From NCBI RefSeq assembly GCF_022811705.1, contig NZ_CP094528.1, positions 2,418,001-2,482,000 of the forward strand: a stretch of DNA of 64,000 bases, in the 5' to 3' direction. This DNA is from Agromyces larvae (GTDB lineage: Bacteria; Actinomycetota; Actinomycetes; Actinomycetales; Microbacteriaceae). The translations under genes and the position numbers were made by a program. Below, one piece after another: positions 25,681 to 33,745 of this stretch; position 1 is the first letter of the stretch, and every line of letters begins with the position of its first letter. The notes under the pieces were generated by a model that was not told the origin of the DNA, did no database searches, and saw nothing but the letters and a program-made list of their open reading frames with translations.

Positions 25681-25931
25681 TCGTCTCGCAGCCGCTCGAG
25701 ATACCCCGGTTCGTACGCGATGTCGAACGCGCCGGAGGTCAGGTCGACCGCGCCGAGTCGTGCGCGATCGGCCTCACCCTGCTGCGACTCGAGCGCTGCG
25801 ACCGCGGTCGCGAACAGCCGACTGACGAGCTCGGGACGCGGGACGCCCGGCCAGCGTTCGGCCGCGACGTGCAGTGCGTGCTCGATGCTCGGCGTCACCG
25901 TCACCTGGAACCGCGGAAGCGTCGTGGGCAT
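25668..25931 (-). CDS. antitoxin partner of the PIN toxin
   Basis: An 87-residue protein (MPTTLPRFQVTVTPSIEHAL, then RPELVSRLFATAVAALESQ). Placement and size, with the start of the PIN gene inside its 3' end, identify it as the VapB-type antitoxin. The N-terminal beta strand plus helices suggest a ribbon-helix-helix fold, which is inference. ATG at 25931 lies seven bases after TACACT (25939-25944), so it is probably leaderless. The frame is open to 26384, but no start with support lies there. Confidence 0.78.
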   Translation of the reverse strand: MPTTLPRFQVTVTPSIEHALHVAAERWPGVPRPELVSRLFATAVAALESQQGEADRARLGAVDLTSGAFDIAYEPGYLERLRDEWPE

Positions 25932-26006
25932 GCTGCCGAGTGTACCACCTAGGCATCCGGTGACACACTCGGCTGAGCTGCGCAGCGCCGCAGGTAGAGC
26001 CTGCTC

Positions 26007-26222
26007 ATGGCGACCGACATCACCCTGTACCTCGGCGATCACCCGGCTCCGGCGAGGCACACCTTCTCGGATCAGGCGACCTGGCAGGGTGTTCGATCGC
26101 AGATCGAGGCGGCGATGAAGGCCGGCCACGGGCTCATCACGGTGCCCGGGCCGAAGAGCGGCAGCACCACGTACGTGTACAACGCGACGCTGCGCGTCGT
26201 CTGGGTCGAGAAGTCGGCGTAG
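26007..26222 (+). CDS. small conserved-looking hypothetical protein
   Basis: A 71-residue protein (MATDITLYLGDHPAPARHTF, KAGHGLITVPGPKSGSTTYV, then ATLRVVWVEKSA). Beta-rich pattern with a single-domain look; no family recognised. A TAGAGC box lies seven bases before the ATG. It is divergent from the antitoxin gene and 71 bp before the glutaminase. Codon use is typical of the window. Confidence 0.6.
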   Translation: MATDITLYLGDHPAPARHTFSDQATWQGVRSQIEAAMKAGHGLITVPGPKSGSTTYVYNATLRVVWVEKSA

Positions 26223-26293
26223 GCCTGCGTAGAGGGCAGGCCCGGCGAAGTCCGGCAGCGCCCCCGAGACATCCTCGGCGCTACGCTGGCGCC

Positions 26294-27538
26294 ATGCCCG
26301 CCGATCCGCGCGATCCAGTCGGTTCCCTGCTCGAGGCCGTGGTCGACACGGCACGCGAGGTGCGCGGCGGCGAGGTCGCCGCATACATCCCCGAACTGGC
26401 GAAGGCCGATCCCGACCGGCTCGGCATCGCGCTGGTCAGCACCCGCGGCGTCGTGCACGAGGCCGGCGATGCCGGCACGGAGTTCACGATCCAGTCGGTG
26501 TCGAAGCCGTTCGCGTTCGCCCTCGCGGTCGACGCGCTCGGTCTCGACGAGGTGACCCGGCACGTCGGCCTCGAGCCGAGCGGCGAACCGTTCAACGCCA
26601 TCAGTCTCGACGCGGCATCCGGTCGCCCGCTGAACCCCATGATCAACGCGGGCGCGATCGTCGTGACCTCCCTGCTCGCCGGGCCCGATGCGGATGCGGA
26701 CGAGAAGTTCGCGACCGTGCGGGCGGGGCTCGAGCGCTTCGCCGGGCGCGACCTCGTCGTCGACGAGGCCGTGTTCGCCTCCGAGGCCGAGACCGGCGAC
26801 CGCAACCGCGCCCTCGCATTCCTCGCACGCTCGGCGGGCACCCTGGGATCAGCGGTGGATGCCGCGACCGACGCCTACTTCCGCCAATGCTCGATCGTCG
26901 TCACCGCGCGCGACCTCGCGATGATGGCGGCGACCCTCGCGACCGGCGGCGTGAACCCGGTCACCGGCGAGCGAGTCGTGAGCGACGCCGCCGCCCGCTG
27001 GACGATCGCCGTGATGACCAGTTGCGGCATGTACGACGCATCGGGCGAGTGGCTCGTGCGCGTCGGCCTGTCTGCGAAGAGCGGCGTCGGCGGCGGCATC
27101 GTCGCCCTGGAGCCCGGTCAGTTCGGCATCGGCACCTTCAGCCCGCCGCTCGACGCGCAGGGCAACAGCGTGCGCGGCGTCGCCATGCTGCAGGCCCTGT
27201 CATCCCAGTTCGGCCTGCACCTCCTGGGGCACCGCACCGAACCGCTGTCGCCGATCGCCGCGCTCACGCCATCGGCGGATGGTTCGGAGACGGTGGCGGT
27301 GCTGCGCGGCGAGCTGCTGTTCGCAAGCGCGGAGGAGGTGCTCGCGCGCCTCGCTCCGATGGTCAGCGACGACGGATGCCTCGTGCTCGACTTCGCCGCG
27401 GTCACGCGGGTGGCGCCGGGCGCCGCGGAGCTGTTCCGGCACGTACCGGAGCGGGCCGGCCTCGGGAACGATGGGCGGCCGCGAGTGGTGGTGCGGGATC
27501 CGGAAGGGGTACTTGCGTCGGGACAGGCGCACTCGTAG
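26294..27538 (+). CDS. glsA: glutaminase A with C-terminal STAS-like domain
   Basis: A 414-residue serine-dependent glutaminase that hydrolyses L-glutamine to glutamate and ammonia. The SxxK site is IQSVSKPF with Ser68 and Lys71. NPMINAGAIVV, the substrate loop MTSCGMYDASGEW and SAKSGVGGGIVAL are all present. The core ends near residue 305, and about 80 further residues (VAVLRGELLFASAEEVLARL, VLDFAAVTRVAPGA) form a STAS-like domain, known in longer glutaminases. TACGCT at 26282-26287 stands exactly six bases before the ATG: leaderless. Confidence 0.95.
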   Translation: MPADPRDPVGSLLEAVVDTAREVRGGEVAAYIPELAKADPDRLGIALVSTRGVVHEAGDAGTEFTIQSVSKPFAFALAVDALGLDEVTRHVGLEPSGEPFNAISLDAASGRPLNPMINAGAIVVTSLLAGPDADADEKFATVRAGLERFAGRDLVVDEAVFASEAETGDRNRALAFLARSAGTLGSAVDAATDAYFRQCSIVVTARDLAMMAATLATGGVNPVTGERVVSDAAARWTIAVMTSCGMYDASGEWLVRVGLSAKSGVGGGIVALEPGQFGIGTFSPPLDAQGNSVRGVAMLQALSSQFGLHLLGHRTEPLSPIAALTPSADGSETVAVLRGELLFASAEEVLARLAPMVSDDGCLVLDFAAVTRVAPGAAELFRHVPERAGLGNDGRPRVVVRDPEGVLASGQAHS

Positions 27539-27627
27539 AGAGCTGGAGCAACCCGACCACCACCCATGCGATGAGGAGCGCGAAGAGAATTCGGAACCGG
27601 TTGGCCGCCGTGACCACTAGCCGAAAG

Positions 27628-27648
27628 TACTCTAAAAATTTTAGAGTA
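27628..27648 (+). promoter_or_regulatory. perfect 21-bp palindromic operator over the -10 box
   Basis: Ten-base arms TACTCTAAAA and TTTTAGAGTA surround one central A. The right arm contains the hexamer TAGAGT (27642-27647), six bases before the ATG at 27654, so a protein bound here would block a leaderless promoter. Such an AT-rich perfect palindrome is very unlikely by chance in 70% G+C DNA. Autoregulation by the downstream wHTH protein is inference. Confidence 0.8.
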
Positions 27649-27653
27649 GCTTC

Positions 27654-29084
27654 ATGTCGACGAACGAGACCGATCGAGCGCTCGCCGCGGACATTCATGT
27701 TCGTGGAGCCGAATTGGCAGCTCTTCCCGAGGACCAATGGTTCGAACGAAAGTCCGCCCGGATCGGTGCGCGAGAACTGGCGCAGACTCTGTGCGCCTTC
27801 GCCAACGCCGAGGGCGGCACGATCGTCGTCGGGTTGCACAATGGGGTGGTCGAGGGAATGCCGGCCGACCCGAAGCACGTGAACGCGCTACGGCAGGCGT
27901 CGCTGGATTTCACCTCGCCGCCCGTTCGCGTGCGAATCGATCAGGTCGGTTGCGTCAACTCGCGCGGCGAGATGAGTGCACTGCTCGTTTTCCGCGTCCT
28001 GCCTGGTGAGACGGTGCACGAGATGTCGAACGGCGACTGCTATCTGCGGGTGGGCGATGAGAGCCGTCGACTCGGCTTCGCTCAACGACAAGAGCTCCAC
28101 TACGACCGCGGGCCGTCGCAGTTCGACGGCGCACCGGTCCGGGGCGTTTCCGTCTCCGACCTGGATGCCTCGCTGCTGAAGCAGTACCGCGAGAGCGCGG
28201 GCTTCTCGGGCACCAACACCCAGCTCCTCCGCAATCGCGGTCTGGTCACCCCTGATGATGAATCGGTCACGACTGCCGGCTATCTGCTGTTCGCGCCCGA
28301 TCCTACTGAGCGCCTTCCGCAGGCGGTCGTGCGCGTCATCCGATATCGCGCCCCGGATCGTGGAACAGGTGCTGGCCTCAACGTCGAGGCAGGCCACGAC
28401 GTGCGTATCGAAGGACCGATCCCGCGACTCATCACAGATGCTCGCCGCGTCATCGAGGACTGGCAACCGAAGCGTACCGCCCTGGACGGAACCGGGCGGT
28501 TCAGCGAGCAGCCGGTCGTGCCGCCCGACGCGTGGCTCGAGGGCTTGGTGAACGCGGTTGTCCACCGCTCCTACAGCCTGGGCGGCGACCACATCCGTGT
28601 CGAGATCTTCCCCGACCGGATCGAGCTCACCAGCCCCGGGCGATTCCCCGGCCTCGCCGACCCCACGGCTCCACTCGAAGTGAGCCGCTACGCACGCAAT
28701 CCCCGAATCGCGCGCGTCTGCACCGACCTCAGACTCACCCGCGAACTCGGCGAAGGCATTCGCCGCATGTTCGACGAGATGCGTTCACGCGGCCTCACCG
28801 ATCCCGTGTACACGCAAACGGCCGGCTCGGTGAAGCTCACCCTCTCGGGCGTCTCGCGCATCTCCGATTCGATCGTCGCGCGACTCCCCCGGGGTTCGCT
28901 CTCAACCCTCAACGCACTTCGTGCTGCCCGCCAACCGCTCGGCACCGGCGAGCTGCAGGAACTGCTCGATGTGAGCCGCCCAACGCTGATTCGGCAGCTG
29001 AACGCCCTGCGCGAAGAGGGGCTCGTGAAGTGGACCGGCAAGTCCAAGCAGGACCCGAGGGCGATGTGGGTGGTGGAGGACTGA
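27654..29084 (+). CDS. AlbA/Schlafen-type ATP-binding regulator with wHTH
   Basis: A 476-residue COG2865-type protein. The N-terminal AlbA_2 domain (residues about 10-140) has WFERKSARI, LCAFANAEGGTIVVGL and YLRVGDESRRL. The central HATPase_c_4-like domain has WLEGLVNAVVHRSYSLGGDH and RIELTSPGRFPG near 295-335, then NPRIARVCTDL and RELGEGIRRM. Residues about 410-476 form a winged helix (LGTGELQELLDVSRPTLIRQ). These proteins are putative transcriptional regulators; some occur in defence islands. The leaderless promoter is inside a palindrome. It stands alone, with 3' remnants behind it. Confidence 0.9.
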   Translation: MSTNETDRALAADIHVRGAELAALPEDQWFERKSARIGARELAQTLCAFANAEGGTIVVGLHNGVVEGMPADPKHVNALRQASLDFTSPPVRVRIDQVGCVNSRGEMSALLVFRVLPGETVHEMSNGDCYLRVGDESRRLGFAQRQELHYDRGPSQFDGAPVRGVSVSDLDASLLKQYRESAGFSGTNTQLLRNRGLVTPDDESVTTAGYLLFAPDPTERLPQAVVRVIRYRAPDRGTGAGLNVEAGHDVRIEGPIPRLITDARRVIEDWQPKRTALDGTGRFSEQPVVPPDAWLEGLVNAVVHRSYSLGGDHIRVEIFPDRIELTSPGRFPGLADPTAPLEVSRYARNPRIARVCTDLRLTRELGEGIRRMFDEMRSRGLTDPVYTQTAGSVKLTLSGVSRISDSIVARLPRGSLSTLNALRAARQPLGTGELQELLDVSRPTLIRQLNALREEGLVKWTGKSKQDPRAMWVVED

Positions 29085-29260
29085 CCCACTTACGAAGGCG
29101 TTGCCATTCCGGTGCCGCGAAACTGGCTTGCGTCACCAGCGATGACGGACGTCTCGCAGCGGGACTCGGCCCCAGACTGGGGGCGTTGCACCCGCCAACC
29201 CCGACGCAGATGCCGAGAGACTTCGAGTATCCACTGACCCCCACGCTGCGGACGGCACTC

Positions 29261-29510
29261 GTGATGAACGGACCAGAACCGGCGACGCCGTACTTCTCTC
29301 ACGTGCCGCAGCCGAGCGCGCCCACGCCCATCCCGTCGACGAGCCCCTGAAGGTTCGGCCGTCCGGCCGAATCCCGACACCACCGGCGCTCATCGCGCTG
29401 TACAGTCTGTGCGCGGTGCCGGGCGTCGTCGTGGCGATCATCCAGGCGATCCACCAGAACGCGTACTACCGGGGTGGGGGCGGTAGTGAGTCGACAACGC
29501 GCGGCCGTGT
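29261..29510 (+). pseudogene. decayed paralogue of the 1276-1653 membrane protein
   Basis: It begins GTGATGAACGGACCAG, encoding MNGPEPATPYFSH, parallel to MTNGSDPATSFIS of the intact gene. The first frame stops at 29350. In another frame PTPPALIALYSLCAVPGVV is fused directly to VAIIQAIHQNAYYRG. Compared with the intact copy, about 37 codons covering most of the hydrophobic region are deleted, and one frameshift lies near 29345. The frame then runs on without similarity. Not expected to make a functional protein. Confidence 0.8.
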
Positions 29511-29581
29511 GAGCGGTTCCCGTCCGCATATGCGGCGATCGCGCGATTATCTCGGGACTCAGAACGGAGCCCGGCGAATCC

Positions 29582-30025
29582 TCACAAACCGTGCAGCTTG
29601 CGCCAGAGCCGTGAGCGATCAAGCGGGTCGAAGCCTGCGTCGCTCTCGATGAGTCGACGGAGCAGCGGATAGAGCTCGGGGCGCACTCGACCGAGTTCCG
29701 ACGCATAGGGCGACGTCGACGCCTGGTCGACGATAGACCGCGCCCAGAACCCCCAGGTGTTGTCGGTCACGCGGCCGAGCCTACGGAGGTCGATTTCGTC
29801 CTCGCAGAGCTGAAGGTAGGCGGTAATCAGGGGGCGATCCGTGCGCCGTCCTCGTCCCTCCGTCACGAATCCTGGACTCCGCCGGTCCATCAGTTCCCAG
29901 TATCGCTGTACGTAGATCAGCTCGAAGTCGCGGTGCATTTGCCTGCTGTGGAACAGGAGCTGCCAGGCCGCGAACACGATCGCCAGAGCAGTGAGAGCCT
30001 GGACTACTACCGAGAAGACCTCCAC
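29582..30025 (-). CDS. single-span membrane protein of unknown function
   Basis: A 147-residue protein. Residues 2-25 (EVFSVVVQALTALAIVFAAW) form one membrane segment, followed by a cytosolic part QMHRDFELIYVQRYWELMDR and LCEDEIDLRRLGRV, rich in charged helices. This layout resembles DUF4760-like proteins, without certainty. GTG at 30025 is preferred because GGAGG lies eight bases upstream; an ATG at 30058 is the alternative and adds 11 polar residues. Confidence 0.6.
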   Translation of the reverse strand: MEVFSVVVQALTALAIVFAAWQLLFHSRQMHRDFELIYVQRYWELMDRRSPGFVTEGRGRRTDRPLITAYLQLCEDEIDLRRLGRVTDNTWGFWARSIVDQASTSPYASELGRVRPELYPLLRRLIESDAGFDPLDRSRLWRKLHGL

Positions 30026-30128
30026 TGCGCACCCTCCGCTCAGTAGGCCCTCGCCCATGTACGTATTTCGAGCGTACTGGGGCAGGTCGTGCCGGAGGAG
30101 GACGTCTCCTACCGACGGACAACGTCAA

Positions 30129-30292
30129 CTATGTCGAGCCGGCACGCCCCCTTTCGATCGCGAGCACTCGTTCGATCTCATCGACGACCACCGCGGGATC
30201 GTCGTGTCCCATCGGCGGACAACGATCCAACCCGCCTCGACGAGCTGTCGATCCGTATCGGCGTCCCGCGTTCGGCGCAGGCTAGCCAGCGC
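30129..30292 (-). pseudogene. C-terminal remnant of a Vsr-type mismatch endonuclease
   Basis: The minus strand reads LRRTRDADTDRQLVEAGWIV and then VRRW, matching the conserved C-terminal part of very-short-patch repair endonucleases (RDxDTDxxLxxAGWxVxRxWEHED). After the W the frame shifts by one base near 30205; the other frame continues HDDPAVVVDEIERVLA to a stop at 30129. The catalytic N-terminal two thirds are absent; 30293-30521 shows no further similarity. In bacteria vsr usually accompanies a cytosine methylase, and none is in this window. Confidence 0.75.
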
Positions 30293-30521
30293 GGTGCGGG
30301 AGAGTCAGAGCGGAGTCGGTCGGCTGATGCCACTGTCGAAGGCAGTGCTCGACGCCAGCGTGGTGGAACCCCGAGCGAACGGGCCCAGCTCGAGACATCC
30401 ACGCGGCTGAGCCGTGAGGGGCGCGAGCGAGCCCGAGCTCACCGACTCGAACCGCTCGCTCATCGCGATCAGTCCCCCAGATCGCGGCGCGTCCAGCGGC
30501 ACTTGCGGCCGAGCCGCCGGC

Positions 30522-30620
30522 TCACCGCCCAGGGGCGCGCCGCGAGTCACCGTTACCGCGGTGCTTGTGCGGCTTGCAGAGCTGGCGGCCCTTGTGACGA
30601 CGGTGCGGCGAATGCGCCAT
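30522..30620 (-). CDS. 32-residue basic peptide
   Basis: The start ATG at 30620 follows AAGGAG with a six-base gap, the best Shine-Dalgarno in this neighbourhood. The peptide (MAHSPHRRHKGRQLCKPHKH, then RGNGDSRRAPGR) is strongly basic and rich in His and Arg with one Cys. It stops at 30522. No family is certain, but the composition is unlike random translation and suggests nucleic-acid or ribosome binding. It stands alone between the Vsr remnant and the divergent gene at 30915. Confidence 0.55.
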   Translation of the reverse strand: MAHSPHRRHKGRQLCKPHKHRGNGDSRRAPGR

Positions 30621-30914
30621 CGTGACTCCTTCCCGGATCCGACTCCCGCCCGGGCAGGCGGGATAGGAGGGGTGGGAGCGTCAGCGGCATAGCGCCATCT
30701 TGACACCCGATCGAGGTCTCGGTGGCCCCTGACCCCCGGAATGGGGCGAACTCCGCGCGCATCCGCGGAATCACGCGGATCGCGATGCATCCGTGAGCGT
30801 GCTCGACGGTCTCGAACACCCTTGAGCACCTTGCGATGTCAGCCCGTGCCCGTACCGTCGATTCGCTGCCCACCGTGGCGGCTACACAGCAACCGCACCC
30901 GAGAGGAACCGACC

Positions 30915-31874
30915 ATGTCCGACCCCAACACCCCGCAGTACCAACCCGGCGACGTCGTGAACGGGCACCGCCTCACCCAGCAGTCCGACGGCTCGCTGGC
31001 ATGGGTTCCCGTCGACACGGAGGCTGCCGCGCCCTCAGCGCCTGCGGCGCCGACGGAGCCTGGGGCGCCTGCCCACGTCGAAGGCACCCCGACTCCCACA
31101 ACCGCCCAGCCGAAGTCGCGCACGTGGCTCTGGATCACGCTCGGCGCGATCGGCGCCGTCGTGCTGCTGATCGTGCTCGTGGTCTCGATCGGCATCGCGA
31201 ACCTGCCCCGTTCGGCCGAGGCGGCGAAGCCCGACCAGAGTGCCGGGCAGCGCGCACACGACGAAGACGAGCAGCCAGAGGCATCCGAACCCGCCGAACC
31301 TGCCGCGCCGAAGGTGCAGGATCTATCAGTCGCCGGCACCGCCTTCGGCGTCGACACCGACCTGGGCTGGGGCTGGTACGCCGTGACCATCGACAACCCC
31401 AACGTCGACTACATCTTCACGAGCGGATTCACCGTCGAGGCGTACGACGAGGCCGGCGTGCTGCTCGACTCAGACACCACATACACGACGATCCTGTCGG
31501 GCCAGACCGTGCTCACCGGCAATTTCATGCAGCTCGGCAACGGATCGATCGCTCGCATCGAAGCACGCGGCCCTGCCGCCTCGGGTGCCACGTACTCGGC
31601 CGCCGCGAGCACGGGGACCTTCACGGTCGGCAACCTGGCGGTGTCGCTCGAGTACGAACCGTACTCGAAGGTCACCGGGCAGATCACGAGCACGTTCGCC
31701 GAAGACCAGGACTTTGTGCAGATCGATCTCGTCGCACGTGACGGCGCCGGCACGATCGTGGGCGTGAACTCGACCTATCTGGACCGACTGCCTGCTGGTG
31801 GCACAGCCCAGTTCGAGCAGGGATTCTGGAAGATCCCGGCCGGAGCGACCGTGGAGGCGTTCCCGCACCTCTGA
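30915..31874 (+). CDS. single-span membrane protein with extracellular domain
   Basis: A 319-residue protein. Residues 1-25 (YQPGDVVNGHRLTQQSDGSL) resemble a short cytosolic motif of actinobacterial proteins with a DUF2510-like role. A Pro/Ala stretch and one membrane segment (LWITLGAIGAVVLLIVLVVS, about 71-95) follow. The outer part (about 130-319) looks like two beta domains of the FxLYD/DUF type (FGVDTDLGWGWYAVTIDNPN, then DLVARDGAGTIVGVNSTYLD). GAGAGGAA lies eight bases before the ATG. Role unknown; probably an envelope protein with the outer domain exposed. Confidence 0.8.
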   Translation: MSDPNTPQYQPGDVVNGHRLTQQSDGSLAWVPVDTEAAAPSAPAAPTEPGAPAHVEGTPTPTTAQPKSRTWLWITLGAIGAVVLLIVLVVSIGIANLPRSAEAAKPDQSAGQRAHDEDEQPEASEPAEPAAPKVQDLSVAGTAFGVDTDLGWGWYAVTIDNPNVDYIFTSGFTVEAYDEAGVLLDSDTTYTTILSGQTVLTGNFMQLGNGSIARIEARGPAASGATYSAAASTGTFTVGNLAVSLEYEPYSKVTGQITSTFAEDQDFVQIDLVARDGAGTIVGVNSTYLDRLPAGGTAQFEQGFWKIPAGATVEAFPHL

Positions 31875-31986
31875 CCCGAGGGGTGGGCCGTCGGGCCGGC
31901 GGCTATGGATGTCGCCTGCCGCGGATTCGGCCCCGGCGCCCGAGTGAATGCACGAACCCGTCGGCTTGCCGGATCTCGACGTGTGC

Positions 31987-32026
31987 GTGTGGCATTCCTG
32001 CCACACAAGTAGCAGGAATGCCACAC
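31987..32026. terminator. perfect 15-bp inverted repeat between convergent genes
   Basis: Arms GTGTGGCATTCCTGC (31987-32001) and its exact complement (32012-32026) flank a 10-base loop. It lies between the convergent ends at 31874 and 32163. The hairpin could stop transcription from both sides, though no T-tract follows. A small mobile palindromic element is an alternative. The remaining sequence of this gap shows no gene. Confidence 0.55.
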
Positions 32027-32162
32027 GGCCCGTCTGCGCGTCACCCCTCGAACGGGTCGGGCTCACGCCATCCGCTGCGGTGGCCCTCGGAATCGGAGAC
32101 TGAGCCTGCCCGGGTTCCCGGCTCCGATCGGATGCCTCGGCGGGGCCGCCCACGCTACCGGC

Positions 32163-32495
32163 TCACCGCCCCGCCCTCCCCCGCCCCGCCGCAACCAACC
32201 GTTCCAACTCCGCCACCCGCGCGAACACGTCGCGGCGCTGCACCTCCGTCCACACCGGCACAGGTTCGGTGAACGTCCGATCCCCCGGCGCCCAGACGGT
32301 GACGTTGATGTGGCCGCTCACGGTACGCCTGCGCCACAGCAGGAACAGCAGGTTCAGCGGGAAGGTCCAGATGAACAGGATGAGCATCGCGATCGCCCAC
32401 CCGTTCATCCGCGACGTCGTGTCGCCGAGCATCGCGACGGTTCGGCGGGTGCCCGTCTCCTCCTCCCCAGGCGCCTCCGCCGAAGGACGACTCAC
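32163..32495 (-). CDS. small membrane protein, shorter copy of a duplicated gene
   Basis: A 110-residue protein with one clear membrane segment (MNGWAIAMLILFIWTFPLNL) and a conserved C-terminus (RRRTVSGHINVTVWAPGDRT, then WTEVQRRDVFARVAELERLV). From RMNGWAIA onward it is nearly identical to the protein at 33746-34168, but its N-terminal 35 residues are unrelated, which suggests recombination at that point. The GTG start at 32495 is uncertain; an internal ATG (MLGDTTSRMNGW) would give a shorter form. Function unknown. Confidence 0.65.
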   Translation of the reverse strand: MSRPSAEAPGEEETGTRRTVAMLGDTTSRMNGWAIAMLILFIWTFPLNLLFLLWRRRTVSGHINVTVWAPGDRTFTEPVPVWTEVQRRDVFARVAELERLVAAGRGRAGR

Positions 32496-32547
32496 AGGTC
32501 TGCGCCGACACCGGGACTGCGCCCGAGCACCGGACTACTCTCAGCGA

Positions 32548-33093
32548 ATGCTCATCGACTCAGGCACCGATCTTCTCCAACTCGCCCTTCCTCACCTCGA
32601 GTTCACGAGGGAGCGCCGCACACTCATCGCGATCGCGATGGACGACGACCTCGCCCTGTGGAACCTTCGTCTGGTCACGAACGAGTACGACGGGAGTCTC
32701 GAGCGGTGGATCCCACAGATACTCGATGCGGTCGACGAAGACTTCGTGCGGTACTTCGCGACGGTCGAGAGCCTCCCCGATGACCGCGCGCGTCAACACG
32801 AGCTGATTCTGGGCCCTACCGGGGATGCGGTTTCACATGAACTCGCCGAGGCGGCTGCACAGCGGGATATGCAGCACATCAGCCATCTCTTCGTGGGACC
32901 CGAGATGTGGTGTTCGACCGGGCCGATGTACCGGTTCGCGACCTATCCGTTAGCCGATCTGCCGCGGCTTCAGGTCGTCCGGCCCGAGCGGTTCGCTGAG
33001 CCTCGCTCCAGCCAACGAAAGGTTTCTCTCGGGCGACTGCCGCTGCATCTTCCGCTCGACGATTCCCTGAGTCAGAATTCGACCGTAGCCTGA
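32548..33093 (+). CDS. hypothetical protein, 181 residues
   Basis: A soluble-looking protein (LLQLALPHLEFTRERRTLIA, DEDFVRYFATVESLPDDRAR, then SHLFVGPEMWCSTGPMYRFA). Even hydrophobicity, mixed alpha/beta pattern, no known motif. The ATG at 32548 lies six bases after TACTCT (32536-32541), so transcription is probably leaderless. It stands between the two copies of the duplicated membrane-protein gene, next to a toxin-antitoxin pair, and has normal codon use. Confidence 0.6.
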   Translation: MLIDSGTDLLQLALPHLEFTRERRTLIAIAMDDDLALWNLRLVTNEYDGSLERWIPQILDAVDEDFVRYFATVESLPDDRARQHELILGPTGDAVSHELAEAAAQRDMQHISHLFVGPEMWCSTGPMYRFATYPLADLPRLQVVRPERFAEPRSSQRKVSLGRLPLHLPLDDSLSQNSTVA

Positions 33094-33121
33094 CTAACCT
33101 TGGTCAACTAGACTGGCGAAT

Positions 33122-33367
33122 GTGGATGAGGAGACGGTGAACATCTACGAGGCGAAGACGGGCTTCTCCCGGCTCGTGCGACGCGTCGAGCAGGGCGAAC
33201 GCGTGACCATCAGTCGCGACGGCCGCCCGGTCGCCCGACTCGTTCCGATCGAGCCCTCACGCGAGGCGCGTCGTCCGGGTGCCTGGCGCGATCGTGTGAC
33301 CATCGCCGCGGACTTCGACGACTTCGGCCCGGCTGATGGACGCGACTGGTACGGCGACGACGCATGA
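33122..33367 (+). CDS. Phd/YefM-type antitoxin
   Basis: An 81-residue protein with the canonical antitoxin start VNIYEAKTGFSRLVRRVEQG and ERVTISRDGRPVARLVPIE. The C-terminal arm (REARRPGAWRDRV, then DFDDFGPADGRDWYGDD) is acidic and would wrap the toxin. The GTG at 33122 is seven bases after TAGACT (33109-33114); an internal GTG at 33137, closer to the usual family start, is also possible. It overlaps the toxin gene by four bases (ATGA). Phd-type proteins also repress their own operon. Confidence 0.88.
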   Translation: MDEETVNIYEAKTGFSRLVRRVEQGERVTISRDGRPVARLVPIEPSREARRPGAWRDRVTIAADFDDFGPADGRDWYGDDA

Positions 33368-33735
33368 AGGCGTTGCTCGACACGCACGTGCTGCTCTGGT
33401 GGTTGAGCGATGATCGGCGCCTGACCCCCGACCATCGAGCGATCATCGCCGACGCTTCGAACGACCTACTCGTCTCGGCCGTCGTGGTCGCCGAGATCTC
33501 GATCAAGGCGTCGCTGGGCAAGCTCGACGTGCCCGACGACCTCGAGAACGTGATTCGGTCGGGCGGGTTCGACCATCTCGACTTCTCGACCGCGCACGCG
33601 GCCGCGCTCCGTGATCTTCCCTGGCATCATCGCGATCCGTTCGATCGCATGCTCGTCGCGCAGGCCCATGTCGAGGGCATCCCACTCCTGACGACTGACG
33701 CGCGCATCCGCGATTACCGCATCGCGGTGCGGTGA
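33364..33735 (+). CDS. PIN-domain toxin of a Phd/PIN module
   Basis: A 123-residue PIN ribonuclease. Acidic residues expected for the metal site are in LLDTHVLLWWLSDDRRL (residue 6), VVVAEISIKASLGKL (near 47), HRDPFDRMLVAQA (near 92) and LLTTDARIRDY (near 113). It is the toxin partner of the overlapping antitoxin gene; DPFDRMLVAQA is typical of the COG3744 PIN group that pairs with Phd-like antitoxins. Probable target is RNA. Confidence 0.9.
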   Translation: MKALLDTHVLLWWLSDDRRLTPDHRAIIADASNDLLVSAVVVAEISIKASLGKLDVPDDLENVIRSGGFDHLDFSTAHAAALRDLPWHHRDPFDRMLVAQAHVEGIPLLTTDARIRDYRIAVR

Positions 33736-33745
33736 CACTGACTCC

